A stretch of 64,000 bases of DNA from positions 992,001 through 1,056,000 of the forward strand of contig CP133958.1 in NCBI GenBank assembly GCA_036251205.1, in the 5' to 3' direction. The notes beneath the pieces were generated by a model. That model saw nothing but the letters and a program-made list of their open reading frames with translations, was not told the DNA's origin and did not search any database. Position 1 is the first letter of the stretch, and each line of letters begins with the position of its first letter. The stretch comes from Orbaceae bacterium BiB. Lineage in GTDB: Bacteria > Pseudomonadota > Gammaproteobacteria > Enterobacterales > Orbaceae. The position numbers and the translations under genes are program-made. This document shows, in pieces, positions 38,075 to 46,102 of this stretch.

Positions 38075-40399
38075 TTAGGCTCCAATTAGTTGTTTTGCTA
38101 ACGCCACTTCAACGCTATCACTTTCAGAATTAAGAATATCTAATCCCGAGTCAGGCATATCACCCGACGTACTTTGTGATACTGCTATTTTTTGTGCCAT
38201 TAATGACAAACAACTGGTTTGTGCTGAATTTTCGTACCCCAAATAGATAACTTTAACATCATTCTTTTGGCCAATCCGAAAAGAGCGCTTTGCTGCTTGT
38301 TGAAGCGTATACACATTAAACCCGGTTTGGAGAAAGATGATCGTTGGAAAATCGAGTAAATCAAGACCCGTTTTAACGAGTTCTGGGTTAGTTAACACAA
38401 TATCAAATCCCCTATCGACTTTATCCATGACCCAATCCTCCCTTTTTTCAGGTGGTTCACTTGATTTAAGTACCGCAACTTTAAGTCCTGCTTGTGCAAG
38501 AATCAGTCGTAGCCGTGGCGTTAAATCTCGTGTTCCTGTATATGTGGTATAAACGAGTGTTTTTCTCCCTTTTGCTTTCTCTGCCAAACAGAGTTCAACT
38601 AGGCGTGCCTCTTTTGGCGAACATTCGATAATCCCAAAATGATTGGGTTCATTATCAAAAACAGCCGGCACAAAAATAAGCGTGTCCTTTGTTCTAGGAT
38701 GTCTGACCTCTTCATCCCTGGCACAACAATCTGGCCAAGCCAGTAACGCATTAAGTACCACGCCCATTAAGGTCGTATCACGTTTTGCTAATGCTGACCG
38801 CAGCGCTGCCGTTAATGTTGAAGATAGTTTATCGTATTCTTCACGTTGATATTCAGACATGTGCACCTCAATATACTGCTCCTCATAGTTAGGCAAAATA
38901 TTGTCACCAATATCCTTCAGTCTTAAGAAAACGGTATATGGCAATACATATCGCAGTATTCCTTTAGGACCAAACCCTGGCGCTTTTTGTGTCCTTTTCG
39001 TTACTTGATTACCTTTCGCTGTTTTATGGCTAACGGAATCACGCTCAGTAAAGACTTGCTTTAAAATGCCATGGTCTTCCATAAACTTCATGGCAGCTAC
39101 GCCTAATGAGCCACGCCCATTAACGGTATACCCATCTTCAATCATTTTTGAGGTTAATGCCCGAAAGAGTAAAAAAAATAAATCATCGGCATAGCCGCCC
39201 ATTAATGTACCAGTTAAGAGGAGTACTTTCTTAACTTGACTGGCCAGCACCCCCATCGCCTGTCCTTGCGCTGAGCTTTGATTTTTATATTCGTGACTTT
39301 CGTCCACAATCAATAAATCAAAGCAGTCTTTGGGTAAATATCGTTTGATAAATTCGGTTGCTTGATAAGCTCCCTCACCAAAACCAAACTCCAAATTGGC
39401 CAGCGCTCGTTCCATCCGCCTTGCTTGTTTATCGGTAAAGACAAACTCACCGGACGAATCCATTAAGTTAACAAAGTCTGCTGCATTATCTGACAGCATA
39501 TCCGAGATAAAATCATCCCCAAATGTTGACAGTAATGTTTCAGCTCGAACAGGGCCTATTGTTGGTATCTGGCACATCGATTTTTTTACTCTATCCCGAA
39601 ACGTCGTTTTCGTCGCTCGAGTCGGTCTCATTAATGTCCACAGCGGTTTATGACAACCTGGACACTTGATTCGACGCTCCATCGCATTAAACCGATCCGC
39701 TGAATAAGGTTCACCTTCATCATCTCGGTAAACGTGAAAACAATCCGCACAACTCACCGCATGGATTGTGGTGTACCTGGTAATGACGTCACCTTTATCG
39801 TTATGGGCATTGTGCTTTTGATACACCTTTTTAAGCACAAAGGCATTACGCCAGTGATAACCCATCCGCATTCTAACGCGTCCCAGAATAAAATATTCAG
39901 GCCCACTTGGCTCGATATGATCACCCAGCTCATCACGCAGCAGTAATAACTTCATTAAGGTATCTGCGCCATTAAGTACCCACACTTTAGCATTTGGTAC
40001 GGTTTGTAAAATCTCCCGACGCCATTTATAAACCAAATGAGGGGGAGAAATAATTAAATGACGACGATAGTTTTCCTCATGAAACATCACATAAGATGCA
40101 GCAATCGCCATCATTGTTTTTCCTGTGCCCATCTCGGCATTAATAATACCCGCCGGTTCATTATTGTCTAAAAGCAATGTCGTGATTGCTTGGACAACAT
40201 GTGCTTGCGCTGAAAACGGTTTTCTCATCAATGAGTCCATGATTTGCTGCCGGTTAACAGATGCCTTTTCCACCTGGTACACTGGTGGATTTGACGCATT
40301 TAAACTGGCTAACAGTGAATCTTTAAACTCTGCAATGAAATCCGTTAACGCAATGGTTTTAGGTGCATTATTTAGTGTATTAATAGTCGCTTGTTCCAT
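38075..40399 (-). CDS. SNF2/DEAD-type helicase of PFGI-1-class ICE
   Basis: A 774-residue superfamily 2 ATPase. Walker A is GTGKT (91-95) in NAEMGTGKTMMAIA, followed by LIISPPHLVYKWRREIL. A four-cysteine zinc ribbon occurs at about 214-250 (CADC and CPGC). Walker B reads LLIVDESHEYKN, then LLTGTLMGGYADDLF. The C-terminal lobe has VYTTYTGTRDL and motif VI QQAAKRSFRIGQ. Such helicases are common in ICEs beside a DUF6094 methyltransferase, as here. Probable role in element maintenance or DNA metabolism; not proven. ATG 40399 follows a hairpin leader. Confidence 0.85.
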   Translation of the reverse strand: MEQATINTLNNAPKTIALTDFIAEFKDSLLASLNASNPPVYQVEKASVNRQQIMDSLMRKPFSAQAHVVQAITTLLLDNNEPAGIINAEMGTGKTMMAIAASYVMFHEENYRRHLIISPPHLVYKWRREILQTVPNAKVWVLNGADTLMKLLLLRDELGDHIEPSGPEYFILGRVRMRMGYHWRNAFVLKKVYQKHNAHNDKGDVITRYTTIHAVSCADCFHVYRDDEGEPYSADRFNAMERRIKCPGCHKPLWTLMRPTRATKTTFRDRVKKSMCQIPTIGPVRAETLLSTFGDDFISDMLSDNAADFVNLMDSSGEFVFTDKQARRMERALANLEFGFGEGAYQATEFIKRYLPKDCFDLLIVDESHEYKNQSSAQGQAMGVLASQVKKVLLLTGTLMGGYADDLFFLLFRALTSKMIEDGYTVNGRGSLGVAAMKFMEDHGILKQVFTERDSVSHKTAKGNQVTKRTQKAPGFGPKGILRYVLPYTVFLRLKDIGDNILPNYEEQYIEVHMSEYQREEYDKLSSTLTAALRSALAKRDTTLMGVVLNALLAWPDCCARDEEVRHPRTKDTLIFVPAVFDNEPNHFGIIECSPKEARLVELCLAEKAKGRKTLVYTTYTGTRDLTPRLRLILAQAGLKVAVLKSSEPPEKREDWVMDKVDRGFDIVLTNPELVKTGLDLLDFPTIIFLQTGFNVYTLQQAAKRSFRIGQKNDVKVIYLGYENSAQTSCLSLMAQKIAVSQSTSGDMPDSGLDILNSESDSVEVALAKQLIGA

Positions 40400-40430
40400 T
40401 TTTAATCCTCAATATGTTAAGTCAATATAT

Positions 40431-40472
40431 AAAAAGGGAAACAAGCCCATAAGGGCGTCTCCCCTTATGGGT
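40431..40472 (-). promoter_or_regulatory. ICE hairpin leader before the helicase
   Basis: Read on the minus strand: CCCATAAGGG pairs perfectly with CCCTTATGGG, or GGGAGAC with GTTTCCC followed by TTTTT. Overlapping alternative stems as in the other ICE leaders. Confidence 0.65.
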
Positions 40473-40501
40473 TTATCATCAGAATTAATAACTCAATCTA
40501 C

Positions 40502-42037
40502 TTAGTATTCACTTGGCAACATCAATGTAGTAATAAAGCCTTGTTCGATGCCATGCCATTCAGTCATAATCCATAGTTTAACGTCATCGTTAATACGATA
40601 ACTGGCAAAAAGACGGTCATTCTTTTGCCCTTGTTTAACCGCCCGGTCATTGAGTTTTTTATCACTATTATCCATATCACCCCAATCACCCTTTTTATAA
40701 CGGGTAAATGCGTCATATATAGCACATGCAATCGTGAAATCCTCGTCACATAACGCCTTAATCGTTCTAGTGCAAACTGTTTGCCCTACTTTAACGAGGT
40801 CATCATCGTTATCTAGCGGTTGATGTTCATGATTATCATGGTTAACGTGATAATTTTCATCATCAATAGTCGATGCCGAATCCGGCGCGTGAGCCTCATC
40901 ATCGAGTTTCGTTTCATTAACCTGGCTTGAAATCACCAGTAATGATCCAAACGTCGTTGAATGTGGCGTAAAATCCCACGCTTTAATCGACGGGATAAAT
41001 TTGTCGGTTAATGTCGTTATCATTTCCACATTCTCACCATTTTCGTCTGATTTTGTTTCCGTGGTTTTCGTTTGTACTTTGTAAGTATCCCCTTTAATCA
41101 CATAGGTTTTACCTGTTTGTGAGTTCACCACGCCGGCAATTTCACCTGCTGCAAGTGCAAGTGATAAATGCCAATCTGACATTTGACACAGAGGTCTGCG
41201 CTGGCTTTTATGCAAACTTTGGGTAAACGCCTGTTTATCTGTCCAAAGCCCCAGAACGTGATTAAGGCTTTCTTCAAACTCCCCTTGAGTAAAGGGCAGC
41301 TTGTAAAATGCTTTAATCTCAGGTTCATTCGGCTCGGGTACACTATACCGTCGCTCACAAATCCCCTCGCCCACCTCTTTTGGCATAAACTCACCGTCAA
41401 AAATGGTTTTAAATAACGCCTTGACGTGATTTTTTTGTTCAAGCGTAATCTCTGCTTGACGTACCTTTTTACCCATAATAACAATTTGTTTAAATTGTTT
41501 ATCACTGGCACTAAAGACCGTGATATCCGTAAACTGACTACTGAGCCAATTGGATACCATCTCATCTAGCTGCGTAAAGGGAATAATAAAAACTAAAATG
41601 CCATCGTATTGCAGTAAAGGAACCGTAAATCGATAGAAGATTTTCTCCAGTCGCTTATAGTCCTTTTGATAGTTTACGATAGCGCCCGTATTTTCCCGGG
41701 TTAAATCGCCATAAGGCGGATTTAAAAAGAGTAACCCAAAGGACTGCGGTGATATCACCGTGTCAAATAAATCACTACGTAAAACCCGGTCACATCGCTT
41801 TTTGGCAATATCAGCCCGCGCTTCGTTAAATTCAACACCAAACAGTGAAGCTTGTGTACTGATAGAATACGCCAGGTAACTCGCAGCGCGTCCTTCTCCG
41901 ACACAAGGGTCAAGGACCCTGATTGGTTTGTCGTCTCGCTTTAAACATTGAACAATGCCTTTAATCGTTGCATCATCCGTTGGGTAATAGCCATTTTTTG
42001 CTAAGTTATGCGCTACGCGCGGTGAAACCAATGCCAT
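40502..42037 (-). CDS. DUF6094-type SAM-dependent DNA methyltransferase-like protein
   Basis: A 511-residue protein with a Rossmann methyltransferase core: motif I VLDPCVGEGRAASYLA near residue 45 and the catalytic NPPY at about 106-109 (FLNPPYGDLT), the signature of N6-adenine methyltransferases. The C-terminal half is ICE-specific and ends in an acidic, His-rich linker plus a domain of unknown role. ATG 42037 has GAGG five bases upstream; a GTG at 42043 is less likely. Paired with the helicase as in other PFGI-1-class ICEs. Target and function unknown. Confidence 0.78.
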   Translation of the reverse strand: MALVSPRVAHNLAKNGYYPTDDATIKGIVQCLKRDDKPIRVLDPCVGEGRAASYLAYSISTQASLFGVEFNEARADIAKKRCDRVLRSDLFDTVISPQSFGLLFLNPPYGDLTRENTGAIVNYQKDYKRLEKIFYRFTVPLLQYDGILVFIIPFTQLDEMVSNWLSSQFTDITVFSASDKQFKQIVIMGKKVRQAEITLEQKNHVKALFKTIFDGEFMPKEVGEGICERRYSVPEPNEPEIKAFYKLPFTQGEFEESLNHVLGLWTDKQAFTQSLHKSQRRPLCQMSDWHLSLALAAGEIAGVVNSQTGKTYVIKGDTYKVQTKTTETKSDENGENVEMITTLTDKFIPSIKAWDFTPHSTTFGSLLVISSQVNETKLDDEAHAPDSASTIDDENYHVNHDNHEHQPLDNDDDLVKVGQTVCTRTIKALCDEDFTIACAIYDAFTRYKKGDWGDMDNSDKKLNDRAVKQGQKNDRLFASYRINDDVKLWIMTEWHGIEQGFITTLMLPSEY

Positions 42038-42104
42038 AAGCACCTCGTTAATGTTAAAAGTAAAATGAAATAAAGAATTTATGTCATGAATTGAATAAGA
42101 CTGA

Positions 42105-42704
42105 CTAAAGCGTCAATACGCTTTTTTGAATTAAAAGACTGATATGCTCAGCAAGTAGATGTTCATTGATACACATTGTCATCGATTTCAGTTGACGGCA
42201 TAACACCGTATTGTCTTGAATCATGTCATGCTCTTTAGCAATCGTTACCACCGACTTTTTCCAATGGTCAAGTAACGGTATTGATGTCAAATGTTTGATG
42301 CTTTCAAAGAGGCAATCATCAATAACGCCCTGAGACGTCTCACTGTCAAACATTAAAATCGTACTTTGCGAAGTTCGGCAAGGCGTTTTCGTTCGACTAT
42401 CGAATATCCAGGCGTGATTGAGCGTGCCAAATAGTGGATGTTGGAATTTTTGTGTGCGCTTGTCGTACTCCCTATCTTTAGTCAGTTTTGCATGGGTTAG
42501 TAGATTTAAATGATTGAGTAATCGAATTTCTGCTAACCCCATGTTACTTGAACTGCCGATAGTGATTTTACCTAAAAGCTCCTGCATGGCGGTATCTCTT
42601 CCCCAAACGGATAAGAAAATCAGATTGTCATCTGAGTCAACCACGCAGCCATCACACATTAAATCCGGAATATCTTTTAATATTAACGTTGATATTGTCT
42701 TCAT
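42105..42704 (-). CDS. ICE protein of unknown function
   Basis: A 199-residue soluble protein with no recognised domain. It contains GTLNHAWIFDSRTKTPCRTS and a helical C-terminus. ATG 42704 is preceded by AGGGGAA and one of the hairpin leaders. Position between the methyltransferase and DUF3275 genes marks it as ICE backbone or cargo. Confidence 0.6.
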   Translation of the reverse strand: MKTISTLILKDIPDLMCDGCVVDSDDNLIFLSVWGRDTAMQELLGKITIGSSSNMGLAEIRLLNHLNLLTHAKLTKDREYDKRTQKFQHPLFGTLNHAWIFDSRTKTPCRTSQSTILMFDSETSQGVIDDCLFESIKHLTSIPLLDHWKKSVVTIAKEHDMIQDNTVLCRQLKSMTMCINEHLLAEHISLLIQKSVLTL

Positions 42705-42722
42705 AGAATTTCCCCTAATGAT

Positions 42723-42770
42723 AAATTAAAGAGAAATTCAATTCGCTAGGCGTTGAATTTCTCCTAGCAA
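42723..42770 (-). promoter_or_regulatory. ICE hairpin leader before 42704
   Basis: GCTAGG pairs with CCTAGC, or GAGAAATTCAA pairs perfectly (11 bp) with TTGAATTTCTC followed by TTTAATTT. Confidence 0.65.
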
Positions 42771-42788
42771 GTTAAGTTAAACCTGACG

Positions 42789-43451
42789 TTAAAACTGTTC
42801 AGGTAATGATGTTTTACGCTTTTGCAAATGAGAACAGGTCTGTTTTGTCCAAATTTGCGTTTTATAATCAAACTGGTAATTTAACGCCTTAAGCCTGGAA
42901 CTTTGCTCTCTTAATTTCAATCTATCTTCCGTTGAATCAAGACGAACTTCATCCCCTAATGGCCAAAGTACACCAAATAAAGCACCATCATTGCAATCAC
43001 TAGCGCTTGATGTCACTGTGCGTTCTATCAGTTTAGTTTTATTGTCAGACGGTAATAAATTATCACTCGGCTTACTGATAACAGCATTTTGCAAAGTAGC
43101 CTTATGATGTCCGTCATTAAACCCGGTTGATAGCTCTTCATCGCTAGCCGGGTCATGTTCAGGTATTGCGGTTAATGATTTTTCTTCATCGGTTAATACC
43201 GCATTATCATTGAGCACCATATCATTAAGCCTTGCTTGAATCTCATAAACGGCTCTGTTTTGATAGAGATACGAATAAGGCTTAATTTCCATAATAATAA
43301 ACGTACCCTCATATTTACCTTCTTCGTATTGCTCAATGCGTTTATCTTTAATGGTAAAATCGCCAATACTGGTCACCAGCTTAGCTTTATTAAATGTGCC
43401 GTATTTACCCTGTTTTTGGGAAATAACAAGCGTACCAGGGAGTGAAATCAT
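42789..43451 (-). CDS. DUF3275-family ICE protein
   Basis: A 220-residue protein. The N-terminal domain (MISLPGTLVISQKQGKYG, then GDFTIKD, QYEEGKYEGTFIIMEIKPYS and EIQARLNDM) fits DUF3275, a family found in PFGI-1-class ICEs. The rest is a polar linker and a C-terminal segment LGDEVRLDSTEDRLKLREQ. Function unknown. It follows a hairpin leader; start ATG 43451. Confidence 0.75.
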   Translation of the reverse strand: MISLPGTLVISQKQGKYGTFNKAKLVTSIGDFTIKDKRIEQYEEGKYEGTFIIMEIKPYSYLYQNRAVYEIQARLNDMVLNDNAVLTDEEKSLTAIPEHDPASDEELSTGFNDGHHKATLQNAVISKPSDNLLPSDNKTKLIERTVTSSASDCNDGALFGVLWPLGDEVRLDSTEDRLKLREQSSRLKALNYQFDYKTQIWTKQTCSHLQKRKTSLPEQF

Positions 43452-43470
43452 AATAATGACCTTGTATGAT

Positions 43471-43511
43471 ATAAATAGAGCTAATTAGTTCAAACGAAAA
43501 TAATTAGCTCC
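43471..43511 (-). promoter_or_regulatory. ICE hairpin before DUF3275 gene
   Basis: GAGCTAATTA pairs perfectly with TAATTAGCTC, followed by TATTTATA. The alternative upstream stem seen in the other leaders is weak here. Confidence 0.5.
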
Positions 43512-43516
43512 AGTGG

Positions 43517-43930
43517 TTAATGGATAACAGCATTGTGTTTCTTCTGCTGTGTGTGATAGTGTCTTACTTTTTCTCGCCATTCATGATTCATTTCATATCT
43601 AGCAAGTAAAAGAAATTCCAGTGGACAATCAAAATAATTGGGAAAGGCAAACTCACTCTGATGAGCGTAACACCATTCACCGTTTTTATTTTCAATCGTG
43701 GTACATTTGATATAGTAATGCTTACCGGCTTGTAGCAAATCCCGATAATCTTTTAAAACATTAAATAACATGACGGACCATAATACAGTTACACCACCGT
43801 GCTTACTGACATGATATATTAAGGTTTTCTCTTCATAATATTCACTCAGTTCAGTCTGTTTGATTAAACCATCAATTAGCTCAGATTTGGTATGAACACG
43901 AGAAACCATCCATTTCATTTTTTTCATCAT
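43517..43930 (-). CDS. ICE protein of unknown function
   Basis: A 137-residue basic protein without recognised domain. It contains KHYYIKCTTIENKNGEW and a His-rich end. ATG 43930 follows GAGG and a hairpin leader. Part of the ICE minus-strand gene run. Confidence 0.55.
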   Translation of the reverse strand: MMKKMKWMVSRVHTKSELIDGLIKQTELSEYYEEKTLIYHVSKHGGVTVLWSVMLFNVLKDYRDLLQAGKHYYIKCTTIENKNGEWCYAHQSEFAFPNYFDCPLEFLLLARYEMNHEWREKVRHYHTQQKKHNAVIH

Positions 43931-43949
43931 AACCTCTTAACAATTAGAA

Positions 43950-43996
43950 AATTAAAGGAGGTCATCATCCGAAAGGCATGAATAACCGCCTTTCGG
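43950..43996 (-). promoter_or_regulatory. ICE hairpin leader before 43930
   Basis: CCGAAAGGC pairs perfectly with GCCTTTCGG; an overlapping stem pairs GGCGGTTATTCAT with ATGATGACCTCC (with wobble), followed by TTTAATTTT. Confidence 0.6.
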
Positions 43997-44016
43997 GGAA
44001 ATAAAATTAAAAAAAA

Positions 44017-44151
44017 TTACATATAGGGTATATGCATGTGTTCACGAACCAGTGAGCTTAATGAATTTAACATATCATCAGGAATAAAGGCTTTTCCTAA
44101 AACCAAGGCTTCAAAAAAAGTATCCGATGTGATGATGTACGTTTGAAACAT
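44017..44151 (-). CDS. 44-residue ICE small protein
   Basis: A short frame from ATG 44151 to TAA 44017. It has an ideal AAGGAG five to ten bases upstream and sits behind the long leader copy C. The product reads TSDTFFEALVLGKAFIPDDM and ends MHIPYM. There is no homology I know. The strong translation signal and the dedicated leader argue that it is real. Confidence 0.55.
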   Translation of the reverse strand: MFQTYIITSDTFFEALVLGKAFIPDDMLNSLSSLVREHMHIPYM

Positions 44152-44165
44152 GAAATTCTCCTTAT

Positions 44166-44400
44166 AAAAAAAGAGGAACTTCATGCCCACAGGGATGAAA
44201 TTCCCCTGTGGGTTTAAGATAAGTTAATGTGAACTCAACATCATAGTGATGCCACCAACCTACGAAAGCAGTGAGTTTGTTGGTTAAAGGCGCTTAGAAT
44301 TAGACTCACTAAGCTGAGTTGTGATCACCTTAAACAAGGCACGTCCAATGTTACTTGCAACGTGTGAGAATTGACGATCATCTTCTCATTGTTTGCCACT
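44166..44400 (-). repeat. Long ICE leader element, copy C
   Basis: Read on the minus strand it shares with copies A and B the 39-bp core ending CCTTGTTTAAGGT, the segment CAACAAACTCACTGCTTTCG and the ATC hairpin (GCATCA-CTA-TGATGT). It ends with CCCACAGGG/CCCTGTGGG (perfect) overlapping GGAATTTCAT/ATGAAGTTCC plus T7 at 44166-44213. A short insertion relative to A and B follows the core. Precedes the 44-residue gene. Confidence 0.65.
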
Positions 44401-44504
44401 AAAAAGCAGCAGAAACAAATTTAGTATAACAATTTAATGAATAAATTCAACATGGGGATAATCAATTTAGTCAATCCCCTCATGTCGAAATGAAGGGATT
44501 GCAA

Positions 44505-44796
44505 TTAATTAATGCGCTGCTTTGCATCGTTGTAAACATTTAAAGATTCTCGCTTACCTACCGCTAACACTTTGATAATAATAAGCTCGTCAATAACTTG
44601 ATAGACCATCCTAAACCCAGATGCCCTCAATTTTATTTTGAAACACCCAGACAGCGAACCACTTAACTTAGCCGATTCAATATAGGGGTTAATCTGAAGT
44701 TTTTTTTAACTTTTTTTTAAATTGAAGTTGTATACTCCGATCTAATTTATTCCATTCTTTAAATGCCCTTTCATCGAATACGACATTAAAGGTCAT
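44505..44796 (-). pseudogene. RelE-type toxin with a frameshift in a poly-A run
   Basis: A RelE/ParE-superfamily mRNA interferase of about 96 codons. ATG 44796 gives VVFDERAFKEWNKLDRSIQ then a frame break in an A-run near 44705. One base fewer restores LQINPYIESAKLSGSL, then FKIKLRASGFRMVYQVID and VLAVGKRESLNVYNDAKQRI. All family landmarks are present apart from the single-base insertion. It overlaps the antitoxin end by 11 bases, the usual arrangement. Sequencing error in the homopolymer is possible. Confidence 0.8.
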
Positions 44797-45043
44797 CAAC
44801 ATTTACCTCAATAGTTTTACCTGGATTTCGGAGTCTATCTTCAGCAATTTTAAGAATATCTTCATCTTCATCCTCATCAATAAATAGATTCACTTCCTTA
44901 AAAGGTAATCTCTTATTACTGGCGACATACCGCAAAAAACTACGAATAGCTTCATTTGGCTCAATATTCATCTGATTAAAAACAGAAAATGATTCATCCC
45001 TAAGTTTATCATCAATTCTGATTTGTATAGATTTATTACCCAT
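44786..45043 (-). CDS. RelB/DinJ-type antitoxin
   Basis: An 85-residue antitoxin: N-terminal ribbon-helix-helix (SIQIRIDDKLRDESFSVFNQM), then GIEPNEAIRSFLRYVA form and an acidic C-terminus that would wrap the toxin. It precedes and overlaps the RelE frame. RHH antitoxins repress their own promoter. With the toxin frameshifted, the antitoxin may be an orphan. Confidence 0.85.
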   Translation of the reverse strand: MGNKSIQIRIDDKLRDESFSVFNQMNIEPNEAIRSFLRYVASNKRLPFKEVNLFIDEDEDEDILKIAEDRLRNPGKTIEVNVDDL

Positions 45044-45104
45044 AATTTATTCTCCACAACATAAGTGCATTGCAACATGTATTGCACCCATGATAATGTA
45101 GTTT

Positions 45105-45133
45105 AAAAAAAAGCAAGTTACCTTGCTTTTTTT
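45105..45133. terminator. Bidirectional terminator after the STY4534-like gene
   Basis: A-run plus GCAAG pairs perfectly with CTTGC plus T-run around a TTAC loop; a strong intrinsic terminator in both directions. Confidence 0.85.
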
Positions 45134-45140
45134 GTGTTGA

Positions 45141-45605
45141 TTAAGCGACCTGACTTTCATCATTATTTAATTGAGTGGGTGCCAGCGTTTCTGATGATTC
45201 ATCTTTTTCAGAATACTTCAATTCCCCATCGATTCTAATGCTTGATACTTTAAGTAATCGAGCTTTTAAACTTACGCCAGTTTGACCTTGTTTGTCACCC
45301 TTCGTGTAAGTAAATGTTTCAGAATATAAATCACCTAAACAAAAACTGATGAGAATTTTTTTCTTCAAATCTGAAGCTTCAATACATTTTGCAATCAAAT
45401 GTTTTGCTTTTTCACCAGTCACATTACATTCAAAATAAGTATACTCCGCATCTTCACTATTGCCTCGTAGTGCTGCAATTGAACAAGATAGATAAGGATT
45501 ACCTTTTTTAACTTGAACCTCACGAATTCGATTAACATAACCAAGACCTGTAATATGTAAATCAAAAAATTGTTTAGTTGTTGTGTTGTTAGTTGAATTA
45601 GTCAT
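45141..45605 (-). CDS. STY4534-family ICE replication protein (DUF3577)
   Basis: A 154-residue protein of the DUF3577/STY4534 family present in PFGI-1-class and SPI-7-like elements. Conserved phrases: FFDLHITGLGYVNRIREV, KKGNPYLSCSIAALRG, YTYFECNVTGEKA and VSLKARLLKVSSIRIDGE. It is single-strand-binding-like in length and composition, but its biochemical role is not settled. ATG 45605 has GGAGA seven bases before and is preferred to a TTG at 45617. It is preceded by the long leader copy B. Confidence 0.82.
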   Translation of the reverse strand: MTNSTNNTTTKQFFDLHITGLGYVNRIREVQVKKGNPYLSCSIAALRGNSEDAEYTYFECNVTGEKAKHLIAKCIEASDLKKKILISFCLGDLYSETFTYTKGDKQGQTGVSLKARLLKVSSIRIDGELKYSEKDESSETLAPTQLNNDESQVA

Positions 45606-45628
45606 AATTTTCTCCAAATTTGTAAAAT

Positions 45629-45862
45629 AAAAAAGGAGAATTTCTGCCCGATAGGGATAAAATTCCCCTATGGGTGAGTAAACGGTAAGTTAATGTGAAC
45701 TCAACATCGAATCGATGTCATCAACCTGCGAAAGCAGTGAGTTTGTTGATTAAAGGATGTGGTTACCTTAAACAAGGCACGTCCAATGTTACTTGCAACG
45801 TGTGAGGATTAATAACCATCGCCTCGGGCTGTTTGTTACTGAAAGTAACGAGAACAGATTTT
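45629..45862 (-). repeat. Long ICE leader element, copy B (inverted relative to copy A)
   Basis: About 230 bp, by eye about 95% identical to the reverse of 26885-27108. It has the same GTTACTTTCAGTAAC palindrome and conserved core. The central hairpin reads ACATCG-ATT-CGATGT, where copy A has ACATCA-ATT-TGATGT: both halves of one pair changed together. The terminal overlapping hairpins at 45629-45674 end in TTTTTT. It would drive the STY4534-like gene. Confidence 0.75.
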
Positions 45863-46102
45863 ATTATACTAATTTTATATAGAATTTCAATCATAGAATG
45901 ATATAAGTTAACTTCAGCACTATTTAACTTATTCAAAATTAAATGATAAACCATTCATGAGTATATAAATAGCTGACTACCCTACTTACCCAACCTACCA
46001 AAATTTATTCTTTCTCTTGCCATCACAAACTGACATGCTATGATTTAATCGATAGTAAATATAAATATTAATTAAATAAGAAAGCAAACGGAATAGTGCA
46101 AC

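Noticed and set aside
38337-40505. Several plus-strand frames opposite the helicase
   Set aside because: Shadows of a well-supported minus-strand helicase; no domain or start signal.
45763-45954. 63-codon minus-strand ORF
   Set aside because: It lies within the long leader copy B, has no ribosome-binding site, and its sequence is explained by the conserved non-coding element.
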